Below, piece by piece: positions 23,701 to 47,426 of a DNA stretch of 64,000 nucleotides. The notes below the pieces were generated by a model. It saw only the letters and a list, made by a program, of their open reading frames with translations. It was not told where the DNA came from and ran no database searches. Each line of letters begins with the position of its first letter. The stretch's first letter is position 1. This DNA is from Beaufortia kweichowensis (taxonomy: Eukaryota; Chordata; Actinopteri; Cypriniformes; Gastromyzontidae), in assembly GCA_019155185.1 (NCBI GenBank), contig CM032803.1, positions 3,284,001 to 3,348,000 of the forward strand, given 5' to 3'. The position numbers were made by a program, and so were the translations under genes.

Positions 23701-26700
23701 GTTGCAAAGGTATTTTTGTGTGCAATGTTTAACATCCAGGAGCCATTCAGCAAAACTATAGTGAAACAAGATCTTAGTATTGCCCAGTCCATCAATAAGC
23801 AGCTTAGAGAGAATGTCCATCTTCTTCTGAAAGTCCTCCAGGGTCAGAGTCATGTTTTTAGTCCAGACCGCATGATAGAGCTCTCTGACTGTCAGCGGCC
23901 TGCAGGCGGACAGAATTACATTTAAGATGGGCTGGACTTTGGCAAACTGCTTTCTGACAAACAGTCTCTGGCAGAGCCAAAGGTAGAGTCCGTTCAGCGT
24001 CCCAGGTATGTCTCTAATTTCCCGAAGCATGATAAAGTTTTCAACCACTCCGTCGAGAACACGCTCAAGGTAGAGGAAGCAGCCGCTGCTTTTGATGTGA
24101 AGTTGGTTCAGCATCTCCGCCGTCTCCTTGGTGAGGTGTTGTCGAAGTGCCTCCTCCTGATCTAGCCGGTGCAGTATGTATTGCTGCACATCTTTCACAA
24201 TGTAGGCCTTTCGCAGGTCATCAAGGCTGATTTTTCGAAAACCTATAATAAAATACAGAGAGATAACAGGAAATTAGTTTGGCGTTACAAGTTTACACCT
24301 TTAAGTAAGAAATCATCTTTTATACTCAAGAGGACAAATCCTTTAAAGACAATGAGCATTAGCTTGAGAATGACATAAGTAATCTTATGGCATTCACAAC
24401 ATTTAGTTAACTGGGATACAGCACAAGTCAGCAACACTGACTTTTCAGATCTGAAATAGTAAAGCAGCTAATACAGTAAGGTTTATTTAAACATTTACAT
24501 TTATGCATTGGACAGATGCATAAATGTAAGACTTACATTGCATTATACTATACATTTTCCAAGTATGTGCAATCCCTGGGATCAAACTATGCTTATTTAA
24601 GACATGTGTTAAATACCACGTTACAGCATCAGTGAAAACCACAGTAAACTAAATCACCATGTAAAACACAAAACAACTCACTGTATCCAACAGTGACGGA
24701 TAATGGAAACTGTTTCATTTTTTTGAGGAAATACACAAAATGTTTCCTGCAACCCTGTGCACTATGAGGCATATTCTCAGAGTTCACGTAAACTGTATTA
24801 TTTACAGAACACAACAAGGCAGAATCGAAGGTTTTACAAGCCAACAGATATTAAGAGCTTCAGCATTCCGCTTCAGATGAATTCCACAGTTTTATCTGGA
24901 GCAGCATGAGACCCAAAGGACCAAACAAGCATTTTATGTACAGATGTTCCCATGGACTCAAACTCATATAGGTCAAGCTGAAAAGAAAGACAGTGACAAC
25001 TCTAAGGCCATTCACATATGTCTCAAACTTTTTGTATTCCCTACTGGAGCCAAAGAAACCATCCACTTCCACCAGTCAGTTTTCTATGGGAAAGATTATA
25101 AAAACAGCCCATATCCTGTCTGTAAGTATTTACAACAAACATAAATAAATACAATACTCTTATGTTTCAGTCCTTCAGAAACACACAAAAACATAATACT
25201 GATTACATCTGTCCTGTATGAGACGTTGACAAAAGCCTTTTGTATAAGATGATATAACTTTCTAAGAGCGCTCAGCAGGTTATTCTCTTTGTCTGTGGTG
25301 CTTTAGGCCCGAGGCAGCAGTCAACAGCTGAGCTTTCCCAAATAAAACCTGTGTGAAATCCAAGCCGGAGAGTAAGAGAAAACAGAGACACACCTGTGAA
25401 AAATCATCCCACCCTCAATAATGTCTTTCTTTGTCGTCTCTCATACACCACTGGCCTTAATAATCCAGTTAATAGCTAACATTTCATTTCAGTTTAACTA
25501 CAATATAACAATCTTTACATGTCGCTAGTGGATATCATCTACATCAGGCTCTGTTCTTACCCCGGCCTGACTCGCGGTTGTTTTTGTCATTAGTCGGGTA
25601 TTTTCCATGACTCGTCTCATAGGATATCATTCATTTGTGAAACGTCTGACCCAGCCCTTCACCTCAGCTATTCAAAACACACAAGCGTCTCCATGTGTGA
25701 CTCCAAATGAAGGAAATAGAAAGGCTGAAAGAGGAAGAGGCCTTGTAAGGGGACTAAAAGTGGGGCAGTGGAACAGATGACCCAAATCTGTTATTTAGCC
25801 AACGGCTCTGCACATAACTAACTCATCTGTTCAAGTAGGTTAAAGGGATGTTTGCTTTGGAAGACTGTCACCAGTTAGGAAGTTCACATGCTTTAAAATG
25901 CAACACTGTACTGATGAATCTACACAGTTGTCAAACATCACCTGAAGGGTTTAAAACCAGCTCATTTAAGATTGACCAGGACAAAGATCAACACTTCAAG
26001 AGCAGTAAACCAGCCGCTACAGAAACACATCTACTGTTATTTTTACTTTAGTCAATGGGCATGAGACATGAGAAAACAGTCTGTTCCAGTAACAGGTTTG
26101 AGATGCCTAGTCTGGCTCCCTCCTACATGTTTCCACTGAGAAAATGCTTCTCCTAATCTCACAAAAAAATGTGTCAGAGATCCGAGATAATGTTCTTAAC
26201 AAGTAATGCTTTCTAAACAATATCTCAATTTGGCTGAATTGGTCTAAAACAAGAGCATTTTTGTCAAGATGTAAACTAGCCATTCCAACTATTCCACATT
26301 TCCAATTTACATACAGAAGTGTGTGAGCATGTATAAATATGTGTGTGTATGTACACAGTTCATCTCTTTCTTCTGGACAGTAATAAGATGGACACTTCCA
26401 ACTGCAACAAGATATTACAGAGATATACAATCTCACATGTAACATCTCAAGAATGTCTCAAACTGTGCTCATGCGATCCAAGATACCAAAGACAGCAAAC
26501 ACCTCAAAACGACCTCAAACATATTACTTTAAAAGCAAATGTTCAGAGCTATTCTATCCAGATGAGGATAGCTCTTTTATAACTCTGTCTCATCTGGAGT
26601 TGATTTGGTTTCTTCTGACTTGCAGAAATGTTCAACGTTTGATGATGGGCTATTTTAACTCAATCTCTGTACGCGTGCTGATGCTTGTGCGTGAATGACA

Positions 26701-29700
26701 AATGCAAGCACGTTTGTAATTATGTGAGTTCAGCTTTTACCAAAGAGAGAACAGCTTCCAAAAATACACTTGAATCAGACCGAGCTGCCCAACTCAAAGA
26801 TCAAACACACTGTAGCAATCTCACGCACACAAAATCACTCAATACAAACAGAACCTCATGTACAGACATGTTGACTGCTGCTAGTCAAGCATTTATTCAC
26901 TTTAGTTTTTAACCGTTGACATTGTAAACAGGGTCAGGGTAACATTCATATTAGCATAATAGATTCTAATAGATTTTTTTTTAATTTTAAGAGAGAGACC
27001 TTTACACACACACACAGCAGGTGTAATGTGTACATGAGGTGCATGTGACGTTCAGGACCGAGTTTATTTTTACTGCAGTTTGATCTGGATCCTAAAAACC
27101 TGCCGTGTATTACTGTGCTCACACACACACACACACAGCTTTCACTCACTGATCAGATTCAGTTGTGTGTTCAGAAAGCTATTACATCACAACTTCATCC
27201 AAATAAAAATATCTCAGAGTGTTTTCTCAATCCAGCTGTAGATCACAATCGTGAATGAAATGACCGAACGCTAACACACAACACTACACAACCTTTTGCT
27301 GAGTAACACAACAGATATCATAGAAGCTAAAGCCTTACACACACTGACTGTTGTAGTTTATCATGTGAAGGATTCAGGCCAATCAGAGCAGAGCTCATTT
27401 ACATACAGACATCTAAATGTGACAGCAGCATAAACAGATGCTTTTACTGTAAAATTCTAAAGGTCCAATAAAACTACACCAAAACACAAAAGACATTTTG
27501 GTGCAAGAAAGTCTGACAAACTTCAAATGAAGATTTCAAAAAAGGAAAATTAAATGTAAAATGCAGAATATTTAATATAGCTCAAACTGCTCAAATGTTG
27601 CTGAAACGTCAGTAAAGCAGTTCAGACTCACACACACTGTACAGACTGAATCTATACAGCCAAAACAAACAGCAGTGTGCGTCTGTCCTCACATAACACA
27701 CACACAAACACGCACACAGCACGTGTGTTCATTAGAAATATTCACACATCTGGAGATGATTTCCTGCAGCAGGCGCTGAGAAACTGGCACAAACACACAT
27801 GGGATCATTAGCAGTGCTGCAGAATCACACTACCAAACATCTACTTGAGTTTTGATCATTCTATATCTAAAGAATAAGTACACACAGACAGACACAGAAG
27901 TATGTTACCTGTGAAGAGTTTGGTGATGTGTTTGTTCTGTCGGCGTGCAGAGTAGATGAGCAGCAGCCAGGGCGGGAAGAGCTCATGATGGGCGGCCAGC
28001 AGCTCAGCGATGTTTCCTGACCTCTGACCTCTGTCTGCTAGAGAAGAGTCCTCATCCACAGAGTCCACTAACAGAAACACAGCCTGAGGAGGAGCCTTAC
28101 AGCTCAACAACGGCAACAACACACACCTGACATACAGAAAGAGAGTGACATTAATTTATTTGTCAGACGCTTTTATTCATAGTAACTTACAGATGCGCTT
28201 AATCTAGACATTTATCAGTTTGTGTGTTCACTGATAATCTACTACTACACAGTATACAACACAACAGCCAGATTAATCTGTTACTAAGTAAAAAAAAAAC
28301 AGATTCAATTAAATAAATCATTTGTTTGTTCTGCTAGCCAGAGAAAGACAAACACTTCAGACTGCAAAATATCATTAATGCATTACACTGATTCATCTCA
28401 TACAGATAAACCATATTCACACAAACACAATGTGTGTAATGTCTTACAATCAAGAACAGCCGAAATCACATCAGCTAATCTCTGCACTGATTCACATCAT
28501 CTCTGAACTGATTCACATCATCTCTGAACTGATTCACATCATCTCTGAACTGATTCACATCATCTCTGAACTGATTCACATCATCTCTGAACTGATTCAC
28601 ATCATCTCTGAACTGATTCACATCATCTCTGCACTGATTCACATCATCTCTGAACTGATTCACATCATCTCTGAACTGATTCACATCATCTCTGAACTGA
28701 TTCACATCAGTGAACAGATTAACATTTCTAAATTGATTCTCTGCTACATCAGACATTTTAAGATGAATCACCCGCTGTGAGAAATGACTTTGAATAATCT
28801 GTCTAAATCTCTTTGAACTGTTTCTTACTAATGTCTGAATGTGCAATACATGACTCTGAACTGACGTCATCTCTCTCAGATTCTCTCCATCTCTCAATCT
28901 CTCTCTCTCTCAATCTCTCTCTCTCTCAATCTCTCTCTCTCAATCTCTCTCTCTCAATCTCTCTCTCAATCTCTCTCTCTAAGATGAATCACTCTCTCTC
29001 AATCTTTGAATCTCTCTCTCAATCTCTTTGTGTTCTCTCTCTCATCTCTCAATAAATGACTCTCAATCATTCTGTCTCTCTCATATTCTCTCTCTCTCTC
29101 TCTCTCTCTCACCTGAATACTGCTTAAATGCTGAATCATCTCATCACAGAGAAAGAGATTCTGGACATCACATGTGAACTCTCTCTCTGTGTGTGTGTAC
29201 ATGTGTGATCATTAAACACATTACATGAAGCTTCTTTCCAAACATTACCAAATGTGCAACACTGAATCATGACATCACAACACACAAACTCCAAACACAC
29301 CACTGTACATGCAAACAGCTGACTGAAATCCAGACATTTAATCTCTGAAGAGATCATTTAGAGATAATATTCTCTCACATTCTCAACACAAACAGACAGA
29401 CAGACACACAAACACAGAACACTAACCCATTCAGAGAACTGTTCACAGATCATCTCTCTCATTACACAGAGAAATCTTCACTCACATTCACTTTATAGAG
29501 TTTATAGAGTTCATGAGAGACCTGCAGGTGCGAGACCTTCACTCAAGATCGCATGACTAAAACACACACAGACACACACACATACACATGGGGATGAACC
29601 AATGATTATTTCTCAAACAGCAGAAATCAATACAGGCATTGATCACCATCAACATATGACCTTCCCACAAACACGTGTGTTTGTTCAGACTGTCTGACCT

Positions 29701-30439
29701 GAGACCTCGTGTCACAATCTACAGCACCAAAACACAAAAAATGATATTTTACTCCAGTGAGTTTGCAGTATGAACTGCACATCTTGCTGTCAAATCACAA
29801 ATAGTGTAATATTGGTTTTCTGAACAAATCAATGAAAATTTATGATGGGGTGAATTTAGTTTAAAAAAAATCAATAATTGCATTGTTGATTTTCTGCCAT
29901 GCTGTCTCACACACATAGACACACACAGACATGATGAGAAACTGATAAACGTGCCGTGCGTTTGCTCCTCACCTCTTGAAACTCTCCGCCGGGTTCCTCT
30001 CACATTCTCCGGGCTGTAGAGCGCTCTGAACCGCCAGCTCTCGCACTTTCTCCTCATAATCCGGTACGAGTTCAGACCGGCATATCTGTGCCACCAGCCC
30101 GCGCACAAACCCACTCACACACAGCGTGTCCGAGTCCTCCGCCCGACAGAAGTGAAACCCCAGACAGTGGCGGTGCAGCCCGCGGTGAACGCCGGGAACA
30201 GAACTGGGCCACAGTAACTCCGTACACAAAGCCGTCTTTCCGCTGCCAGGCCCGCCCACCAGCAGAACCCCCCATGAGCCGCCCTTCCCCGCTCCAGACG
30301 GCGGCTCGCCGACGGCATTGGTGGACTCTGAGCTTCCTGAAAGGTTGTTGGTTTTCTCTTGGAGGCAGTGCTGGATCTTGTGGAAGACCCACTCTCTGCA
30401 GTAGAAGCGCTTCCCCTGCAGTAAACTGGTCTGGGCCAT
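20708..30439 (-). CDS. ankrd50: Ankyrin repeat domain-containing protein 50
   Basis: The coding exons are 30439-29973, 28126-27909 and 24242-20708, giving about 1406 residues if one missing base is allowed; human ANKRD50 is of similar length. ANKRD50 acts with SNX27 and the retromer/WASH machinery in endosome-to-plasma-membrane recycling. The N-terminus holds a NACHT/STAND-like NTPase with P-loop GGPGSGKT at residues 62-69 and a Walker B-like FLLVDSVDE. A helical region and about 19 consecutive ankyrin repeats (DGRTALHVAAxxGH-type) follow, then a Ser-rich tail ending KKETPL. Nearly the whole ankyrin region lies in one 3.5-kb exon, as in mammals. An apparent single-base deletion in an A-run (plus strand T-run 23595-23598) breaks the frame after LINSK. 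Coding resumes in the next frame at NLQIEPFNLALWMVWNG. No other defect was seen. The start ATG is preceded by a 5' UTR whose acceptor is at 30640-30641. Confidence 0.95.
24490..24600 (+). mobile_element. SINE-like fish repeat fragment
   Basis: The segment TTTACATTTATGCATT, then GCATAAATGTAAGACTTACA, then ATCCCTGGGATCAAAC resembles a widespread fish repeat with an ATTTGGCAGACGCTTTTAT core and a 'CCCTGGGAATCGAACC' end. It is diverged and lies in the last ankrd50 intron. The family name is uncertain. Confidence 0.45.
28150..28197 (+). mobile_element. SINE-like fish repeat fragment, second copy
   Basis: TTTGTCAGACGCTTTTATTC followed by TAACTTACAGATGCGCTT preserves the core of the same fish repeat, here better conserved. 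It lies 24 bp upstream (minus-strand sense) of the ankrd50 second coding exon, inside intron 1. Confidence 0.5.
28479..28709. repeat. 21-bp minisatellite, 11 copies
   Basis: Eleven head-to-tail units of CTGAACTGATTCACATCATCT type, nearly identical, with a C-for-A change (CTGCACTG) in the first and the eighth or so. The period of 21 is a multiple of three, so it stays open in several frames, giving a 7-residue repeat. It lies within ankrd50 intron 1 and is not coding. Confidence 0.95.
28880..29112. repeat. Degenerate CTCTCTCAAT-type simple repeat
   Basis: Imperfect pyrimidine-rich satellite of TCTCTCTCAA units, ending in a (TC)n run at about 29085-29112. It adjoins the 21-bp minisatellite in ankrd50 intron 1. 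Confidence 0.85.
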
Positions 30440-30639
30440 GATCTGGATCCACAGGTCAACAGAGGGTTCAGATGTACCCAGACATGCTCAGATCCTCTGA
30501 GGGCGTGTCCACAGACGCCTGTCCGTCATCTTGATGTGTTTGAGTGACGGGTGAACGCACACACAGACGATGGGTGATGTCTCAGGATCTACACCGTCAG
30601 ATCTCGCTCAAAGCTCTCCATGTCTCCCAGGTGATAATG
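30440..30639 (-). other. ankrd50 5' UTR part of first coding exon
   Basis: On the minus strand a pyrimidine-rich acceptor (TTGAAACAG) ends at 30640, so the exon with the start codon probably spans 30639-29973 and includes 200 nt of 5' UTR. Confidence 0.5.
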
Positions 30640-31559
30640 CTGTTTCAACACACACACACACACAGAGTTTCCATTAGTCAACATAAAAATACACATTCAT
30701 AGTCTTACTGGTGTGTGTTATTGCAATGAAAACAAATGTTGTTCTTGATTAACGTTCATGAAAGATTACAGCATTGGACCTTTTATGTTTTAACACGGCA
30801 ATATTGAGAACTCTCTGAATACTGACTATAATACTGACAAATAATGAATCACAACCTATGCAAACACATGATAAAGAGCAGGTGTGTGTTATTCATGACA
30901 ATAAAGAAATGCATTTGACTTGTGAATGAACCTCAGGTGAGATGTTATGGGTAATTTATGTATGTGACATTTTCAGTCAAATCCTAAAATATAAATTCTC
31001 ACAGAATGTATTTATTATCAAAATTATTGAATAATCTGTTTATATTTAAATAAAGTCAAGACATCAGAAATACATGTGTTATAATAAATGTGGCAAAACA
31101 AAAAACACCAGAGACAACATACGTTGCAGGATTTCTGTGAATTAAAACACACAAACCAGAAGCAATAATAAAGAACATAAAATAAGTTATTTTATTTTCA
31201 TGTGTTAATTTATGAGGAATATGGACTGTTATGAATGTGACAACAGCACTTTACCTGACTATAAATAAAAATCATGATTTAAACATAAACAAATGCTTTA
31301 AAAACTTTGAGAGAGACCTCACAGGACTATTTAAACCAGCATATATTGACATCTGAACTATCAGTATGATGAAAACCTTTGAGAAAAAACTTTATTTTAT
31401 CATGATCGAGCTAAATGTCAAGCATGGGAATAACCCTTCTGTCACTTCACATGAAAGACAATCACTCAAGTAGACATAAAACACTGAAGCAAACACACTG
31501 AACAACTGATTCGATGTGTCAATCTGGGTCTTTAAATGACCCCCAAACACCCATCAAAA

Positions 31560-31669
31560 CAAAACCCGTGCAAAGAGCCCAGAGTCCCTCCACACCCGAG
31601 AGAAACTGGAGCTCGACCCGCCCGTCCGGGTGACAAAGAGTCTAAACGGCCACGCGCACACACACACGA

Positions 31670-31705
<36 letters not shown>

Positions 31706-32090
31706 ACATGTTTAATGGTTTGAGTTGAATCGACTCTTGTGAAGTGACTGTTATTATTGAGTTATTCTGACTGAAAACATAGAGCCTGTACCGCACGCGT
31801 CGCGTCGATTATAAGCGCAGCGTTCTGCCTGCGTCGCGTCGCTCGCGTTCAGAGGAACTTCAGATGACTGTTGGACGGATGAAACGCTGTAAATATGTGA
31901 TAAAGAGCTCACCTTTACATATCCTCCTCACATCACACGCGTGCGGCGGAATTTTGTCGTTATTCACACGCGCGAATCTTCCGTTTCACATTTTCCACTC
32001 GGTGACGCGTCGCGAGATTCGGTGGAGCTCCTCTACAACAACCCGACACTGACCGAACGAGCCGAGACTCCGCCCACTCCCCGTGACGCA
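31560..32090 (-). promoter_or_regulatory. ankrd50 CpG-rich promoter and non-coding first exon
   Basis: The sequence becomes CpG-rich (CGCGTCGCGTCG, GTGACGCGTCGCGAG and similar). A strong 5' splice site on the minus strand (TGTAAAG then GTGAGC) ends at 31913. A non-coding exon of roughly 31913-32060 feeding the acceptor at 30640 is the simplest model. A CT microsatellite (about 31673-31702) lies in the first intron. Confidence 0.5.
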
Positions 32091-33470
32091 TAGGAAGATG
32101 GGAACTTGAGTTCTGTCATAAAAATCCTGTTTCGTTGAAAAACACTCCGACATCTGTGTGATCAAACGGTATGTTCAGTAAAAAACTGAATCATATACGT
32201 CAGACAAAATTAAACATATTAAGTTAAAAAGTACGAGATGACAACAAAACAGAGTCATGTATTAGTAATACAATGCTTGCAAAAATACACGCAAATGAAA
32301 GAAACATAAGAAGTTCTCATTAAATCTGTCTTCTACGTCACACTGTCCATCAAACATCTGTAAGGTTTTTCTTTATTAATGATAAAAGACAGTTTTACTA
32401 TTGAGTATCCACATTTCACATGTGTAAAACATATCAAACTATTTGTGTATGGTGTCCAATAATAGTGTGACAGATCTTTAATGTGAGTTTAATCTCATAC
32501 ACTTTGTTCTTTGTGAAACTGCTTAAGACCATGCAATACAACACTACACCAATACACTGAATTATATTCCCTGCTGTTATTGATCAGTTTAGATGAACAT
32601 GTACTTCAGTGCTTTATTAGTAGTATTGCTGCTCACAGTTTACTTTATCAAACACTCACAATTATTAAGAAAGAGAAGATGGTGTGAGCTGTGTTTGTTC
32701 AAGTGTTTCATTATGAGGTCTACAGTTCAGTGTTTAGCTGTAATTGCCTTTAGAAAAGGACATGTATTGTTCATTGTTTGCTCCTATACAGCTGTGTGTG
32801 AGTCAGAGTGTGATAGGCCAAGGAGCATCTCTGTTTCTCTCTTATTATTTTACAGTAAATGAGTTCTGCCATTGGCTGTAGTTGAAGCACCTGCTAACAG
32901 TGAGTCACTCAAACTCATGCACACACGCACACACACAAACAATAAACAAACACATCTGTGTCTGTGGGTAATGGAGAAATGAACTTCTTTTAACACACAT
33001 TAGGAAGCTCTGACTTCAGTTCCTGAAGCATCTCACTTAGAAAACACAGTTTGTTGATGTCTGATGTCTCCATCAGTTCAGACAGACAGACATGAATGTA
33101 ATTATGTTTCTGTACAGACAGACAGACAGACAGACAGAGCGTCGCTGGTCTCCATTACTGCTGCTCTTATTTCATTATCTGCTGGGAAATGTAATAATAA
33201 GTCAGAAATGATTTTGATGTGTTTCTTCTGACATGCTGAAAGTTTATAAAATGCAAATAATCAGACAAAACTCTTGAGCACAACAGAAGTTTGTATGGAT
33301 CAGGATCACACACACAGTATAAATACACACGCCAGCCCTTCACTGCAGTGCAATACACTAAACTGTTAAACTGTCTCCACAACGATATGATCTGAGACGC
33401 CACAGACATAACAATCACACAATGTTCAGAGCGAGAAAAACCTACTGCTGATAACATTCAACAAACCCCT

Positions 33471-33471
<1 letters not shown>

Positions 33472-33539
<68 letters not shown>
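33472..33539. repeat. (CA)n microsatellite, about 68 bp
   Basis: Pure CA dinucleotide array. Confidence 0.97.
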
Positions 33540-33542
<3 letters not shown>

Positions 33543-34366
33543 CAATACAGGGTTTTGTTAGACAGCTGTGGTTTTCACATGTCACAGTGTTTCACAGGAT
33601 TTGTTTTGTGTATTTGAACATTTATTATAAATCAGCTTAAAAAAACTACTTAAATATATCCTATACTAAACTACAATGAAGCAAAAATAACGCAGATGCA
33701 GATTTGCTAAATACAAATGCACACAGTATACAGTATTACCCAAATAACCCACACATGACATTAAAGTAATGTTATAAACATTAATAAAGTAAACACTCTT
33801 ATTCTTACTCTTAAATCTTATTATTTATGTGACAAATAAAATCAATAAAATGTGTACTTTTGAAAATGCTTTTTTACTGATATTAATCTCATATGAAACT
33901 TAATTATTTGTACTGTTTACTTATAAAAAATTAAAAATAAAGTAACTATTTTACTGTAAAGGCAAATGCATTGTCTTGTTACATAAGGTAGAGATGTGCA
34001 GGTAATGTCAGCTTGTTTTCACAGTATTGAAAGTTTAGTTGAGGCTACAGTTCACAGGTCTTCACTGACTTGTATCATCTGAAGTTTGACATTGTTGGAC
34101 AGATGTTAGATTCTGATGAGACTTTAGACACACGTTTGGCAGTAGATGAATAGATGTAGTTTTCTTTTTTAGACATTGATAGAAAGAAGATAATTGTGCA
34201 AGTCGTGATCTGTGGTTAGGTGTTCTTTCCAGACAGTGAGTCTGTATGAAGCTGTTCAACATCATCTTTACATCAAATAAGAACCGTGAGGAGTTTGTCT
34301 GACTGAGATAATCTGATACTACAGCAAAACCTCTGGAGTCCACATGTTAAATGAGGCGCCTCGGGG

Positions 34367-34410
34367 AAACACACGCACGCGCGCATGCACGCACGCATGC
34401 GCGCACACAC
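34367..34410. repeat. Alternating purine-pyrimidine (CA/CG) tract
   Basis: A stretch of ACACGCACGCGCGCATGCAC type with strict alternation over about 44 bp, which is the composition favoured by Z-DNA. Confidence 0.7.
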
Positions 34411-35402
34411 AAGCTTGCTCTATCGCTATATATTTTCTATATGTCACATCGCAGGTAAGCTGAACCTCAAAAGTTCCCCACAAAAAGATAAAGCACTCGA
34501 AATAAAGATGCTTTCTTCTGGAAACCTCTTATTTGATGTTTTATAAAGACACAAATACAAATTACACATTCAATGATTTAGGCTATTTATTTGTGTGCTT
34601 TTTTGGGGATTTATATTTACATTTAGGGATGCATACTAATTAAATGAAAAACTTAATGTTTTTATGTTTTTATGATTTATCTAATAGCGACCTCTGCTGC
34701 AGATCAACTCTTACTGCATGATAAACAATGGAGAAAAGTTGAGAATATCACTGAATATCACAAATCAATAGTCTTTTGATTTATTTTTCTGTTTAAGTGT
34801 TTACTGCTGCCTGTGCAACAACATGCCTCTTTTGTCTAATATTCCCTGAGAAAGACCACTTTAGACAAGACCGTATGACTCCTTTCTTGGCTGATCATGA
34901 TGTGTGGATGTAATAAAACAAATAATCCTGCAGGTGGCGCTCTCAGTCTCTGTTAAATGTAAATATAATCGCTGTCGCAGACAAGACACTTGTGAGAAAT
35001 GAAATGAAACATTCCAGTGTTCAATAACGTGTCAAATTCTTTAAAATAAAAGTGCGACAAAAGGTTCTTCACAGTGATTTTTGTTTTCTTAAAAAACCTT
35101 TTTATAGTCTTCATACTCTCTTTTTGTCTTTTAAGAAGCCATTTGATACAAACACTTGTAAAATCAGAGGAGATTTGATTTGAAGACAGATGTGAATTTT
35201 TTGGTTCATTCAATTATTTGATCGTATTTGAGTGAATAATGGATGAACTTGTTCCAGACTCAATCATCCAAAAATATTTCAGTGTGTATTTCTTATGAGT
35301 TTCTTGCTGCTTGTGTTTTTGGAACGAACAGTCAGTGTGATGATGATGATGATTTTGTCCCACTGAGTAGATTACCACATGCAGTTTATAGTGTAGTGTG
35401 AT

Positions 35403-35406
<4 letters not shown>

Positions 35407-35479
<73 letters not shown>
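35407..35479. repeat. (CT)n microsatellite, about 72 bp
   Basis: Pure CT array in intergenic DNA. Confidence 0.97.
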
Positions 35480-35480
<1 letters not shown>

Positions 35481-37473
35481 GAAGTTATTTTATTTGAATT
35501 AACTAATTTATATATATGTTTTATTGTGAATGCACAGGTAAAATGAATTCATCTGTGAGTCTGTGGTCTTGATTGTAACAGGATTGTGAGTTTTTGAAAG
35601 GTAAGCGGTTACACATGAATGAATCAGTTCACATGAGACCGCTGAACATTAAATCCTGTTACATCAAGCCACTTAAAGGTGACTGTGTGGACAGAAATAA
35701 TCACTGATGTTTGCTCATGAGCACACACAGATATGACATCACGCTATATAACACAGATGATCCGGAAGGTTTTATTCACAGTGAATACAGCACATAGAGA
35801 AGAAATTAGTGGAAATACAGCAGGAAAATTTCTTAAATCACTGTCTGTTTTTTAGTTTAGTTTGACTCAGAGTGACTGTATGTCCAGAAATAATCTGTTT
35901 ACTCACTGCTGAAACAGAACAGACAAACTCCATTTACATTTACCTGCCTGTGTTGGAATGGTTTGGAAGGACATATTAACCTCATTATTAAATTAATTAA
36001 TTCATCACGATCTCCAGCAGACACAGTCAAGCATGACGGAAGAGCAGAACAGATCAGAACACTTCAGAAACGTTATTTAAAACACACATCTCATGTGGAC
36101 AGAATGTCTTCAAGGAACATCAAGAAATTGCTGAAGTAAACTTTGTCAGGAAATTATTAATGGTGATTAATCTTACAGGAATGACTCCAGCGGTTGACTC
36201 TCTGTGATATTCTTCTCTCCAGATTTTCTCTTTTAATTGAACTCTATATATTGTCCATATACATAAAAAATCTCTCCTATAGGTATATACACAAAAGTCT
36301 ATATCATAAGTATATACATAAAAGTCTATATCCTTTTTAGCTTTCAAAGGTAACTCTCTTTAAATGTAATATAAATTACATTGGCTAGACTTTACTATTC
36401 TGGTGACACAATTAACATTAACTTATGAACAAACATTATATAATGCTTAAACCCAGCAGTTTATGCACTTTCAAACATGAAAATAAAACATTTATATAAG
36501 AAATCTTAAGAAAACATATGAATGAATTATAAAAGACTGTTATATAATACAGATAATGAATGTGAGTGTTTGTAATGTTCCTCGTGTTTGTTTTTAATGA
36601 GATAACAGGTGGCACAATAGGTCTGATGTTCTGCTTTCAGAACGAGTTCTTCCTTTTCCCTCCAAACTAAACACATGCCTAAGAGCACTTCCTGTCAAAC
36701 AGGAACTGACACAACACCCCAGTTTAATCTCAGTCACAACATGGAAATGTTATCTCATTCCTGCGAATCACTTCACGACGGACACCGTTTCTGTTATTCT
36801 CACAGTGTGTTCATGTTTCTCTACATGAACAACATGAACATCTCTCTACATCTCTCTGTAAAGAGTTAACATCTACTGTAAACCATTCATTTCACACAAT
36901 TTATAGTGACAGTGACACAAAAGACTGTGTTTGTGTATTAAAAATATCTTGTTAAGGATGAAAAGGCAGAAACAATAAGAAAGCCTGATGGCAAGAGAAA
37001 TTTACTGCCAACATACTAGTGAGAAGGAGAGAAAATCACGACGTGTGAAAGAATAATATTCCTGTCTAAAAACACAATCACCAGAAATGGAGGAGAAAAG
37101 TCTTTTTTTCCACAATAAAAACTTTATTTAAATATGTTATAAAACATAAATCTCACTCCTGTTTCACAATGCAAAATACACAAGTCAAACTCAGTAGTTC
37201 ACTCAGATCATATATACAAACAGATATCATTATGAAAATAATCTTACAAGTGTTGAGAAGACTCTATGGATACGTAACAGCACACACACATACTGGCAAA
37301 TGATCCCGTTTATTTCTTTACCAGAATAATGATTGAAAAGCAGACAGAGTGTGTATACAGACAGATGAGCAGCATATACTGACAGAACAACAGCAGTACA
37401 TAAGAAACATACATGACGTCTGTTTAGTGTACTACATCACTCTAAACAGTCTGTCATCTCTCTGTGTATCTTC

Positions 37474-47321
<9,848 letters not shown>

Positions 47322-47422
47322 CACTGCATTTACAACACAAACACACTGACAGAATATGATGCTGGGATGCTGCTGTGTCAAGAGACATATAAGTGCACTA
47401 GAGGAGGAGCTAACGAGTGAGT

Positions 47423-47426
<4 letters not shown>

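Larger units (their letters stand above)
32091..37473. other. Intergenic region between ankrd50 promoter and f8 3' end
   Basis: No coding exon is recognised on either strand. It holds a CAGA tetranucleotide run (33115-33138), a (CA)n array, an alternating purine-pyrimidine tract at 34367-34410, a (CT)n array, and a small imperfect tandem of TATACATAAAAGTCTATAT units (about 36255-36330). A 90-codon open frame at 32593-32862 has no recognisable homology. The right end probably includes the f8 3' UTR; AATAAA on the minus strand occurs near 37310. Confidence 0.55.

Noticed and set aside
20708..24242. ankrd50 as a pseudogene or as two genes split at about 23.5 kb
   Set aside because: Only one single-base break exists in 4.2 kb of otherwise perfectly conserved coding sequence with intact splice sites; sequence error is far more likely.
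28479..28709. CRISPR array
   Set aside because: The 21-bp units are contiguous with no unique spacers, and this is vertebrate DNA; it is a minisatellite.
28430..28780. Open frame with a 7-residue repeat (and its reverse-strand counterpart)
   Set aside because: It is only the translation of the 21-bp minisatellite inside an ankrd50 intron.
32593..32862. 90-codon open frame on plus strand with a hydrophobic start
   Set aside because: No homology recognised, no splice or promoter context, low-complexity AT-rich surroundings; probably chance.
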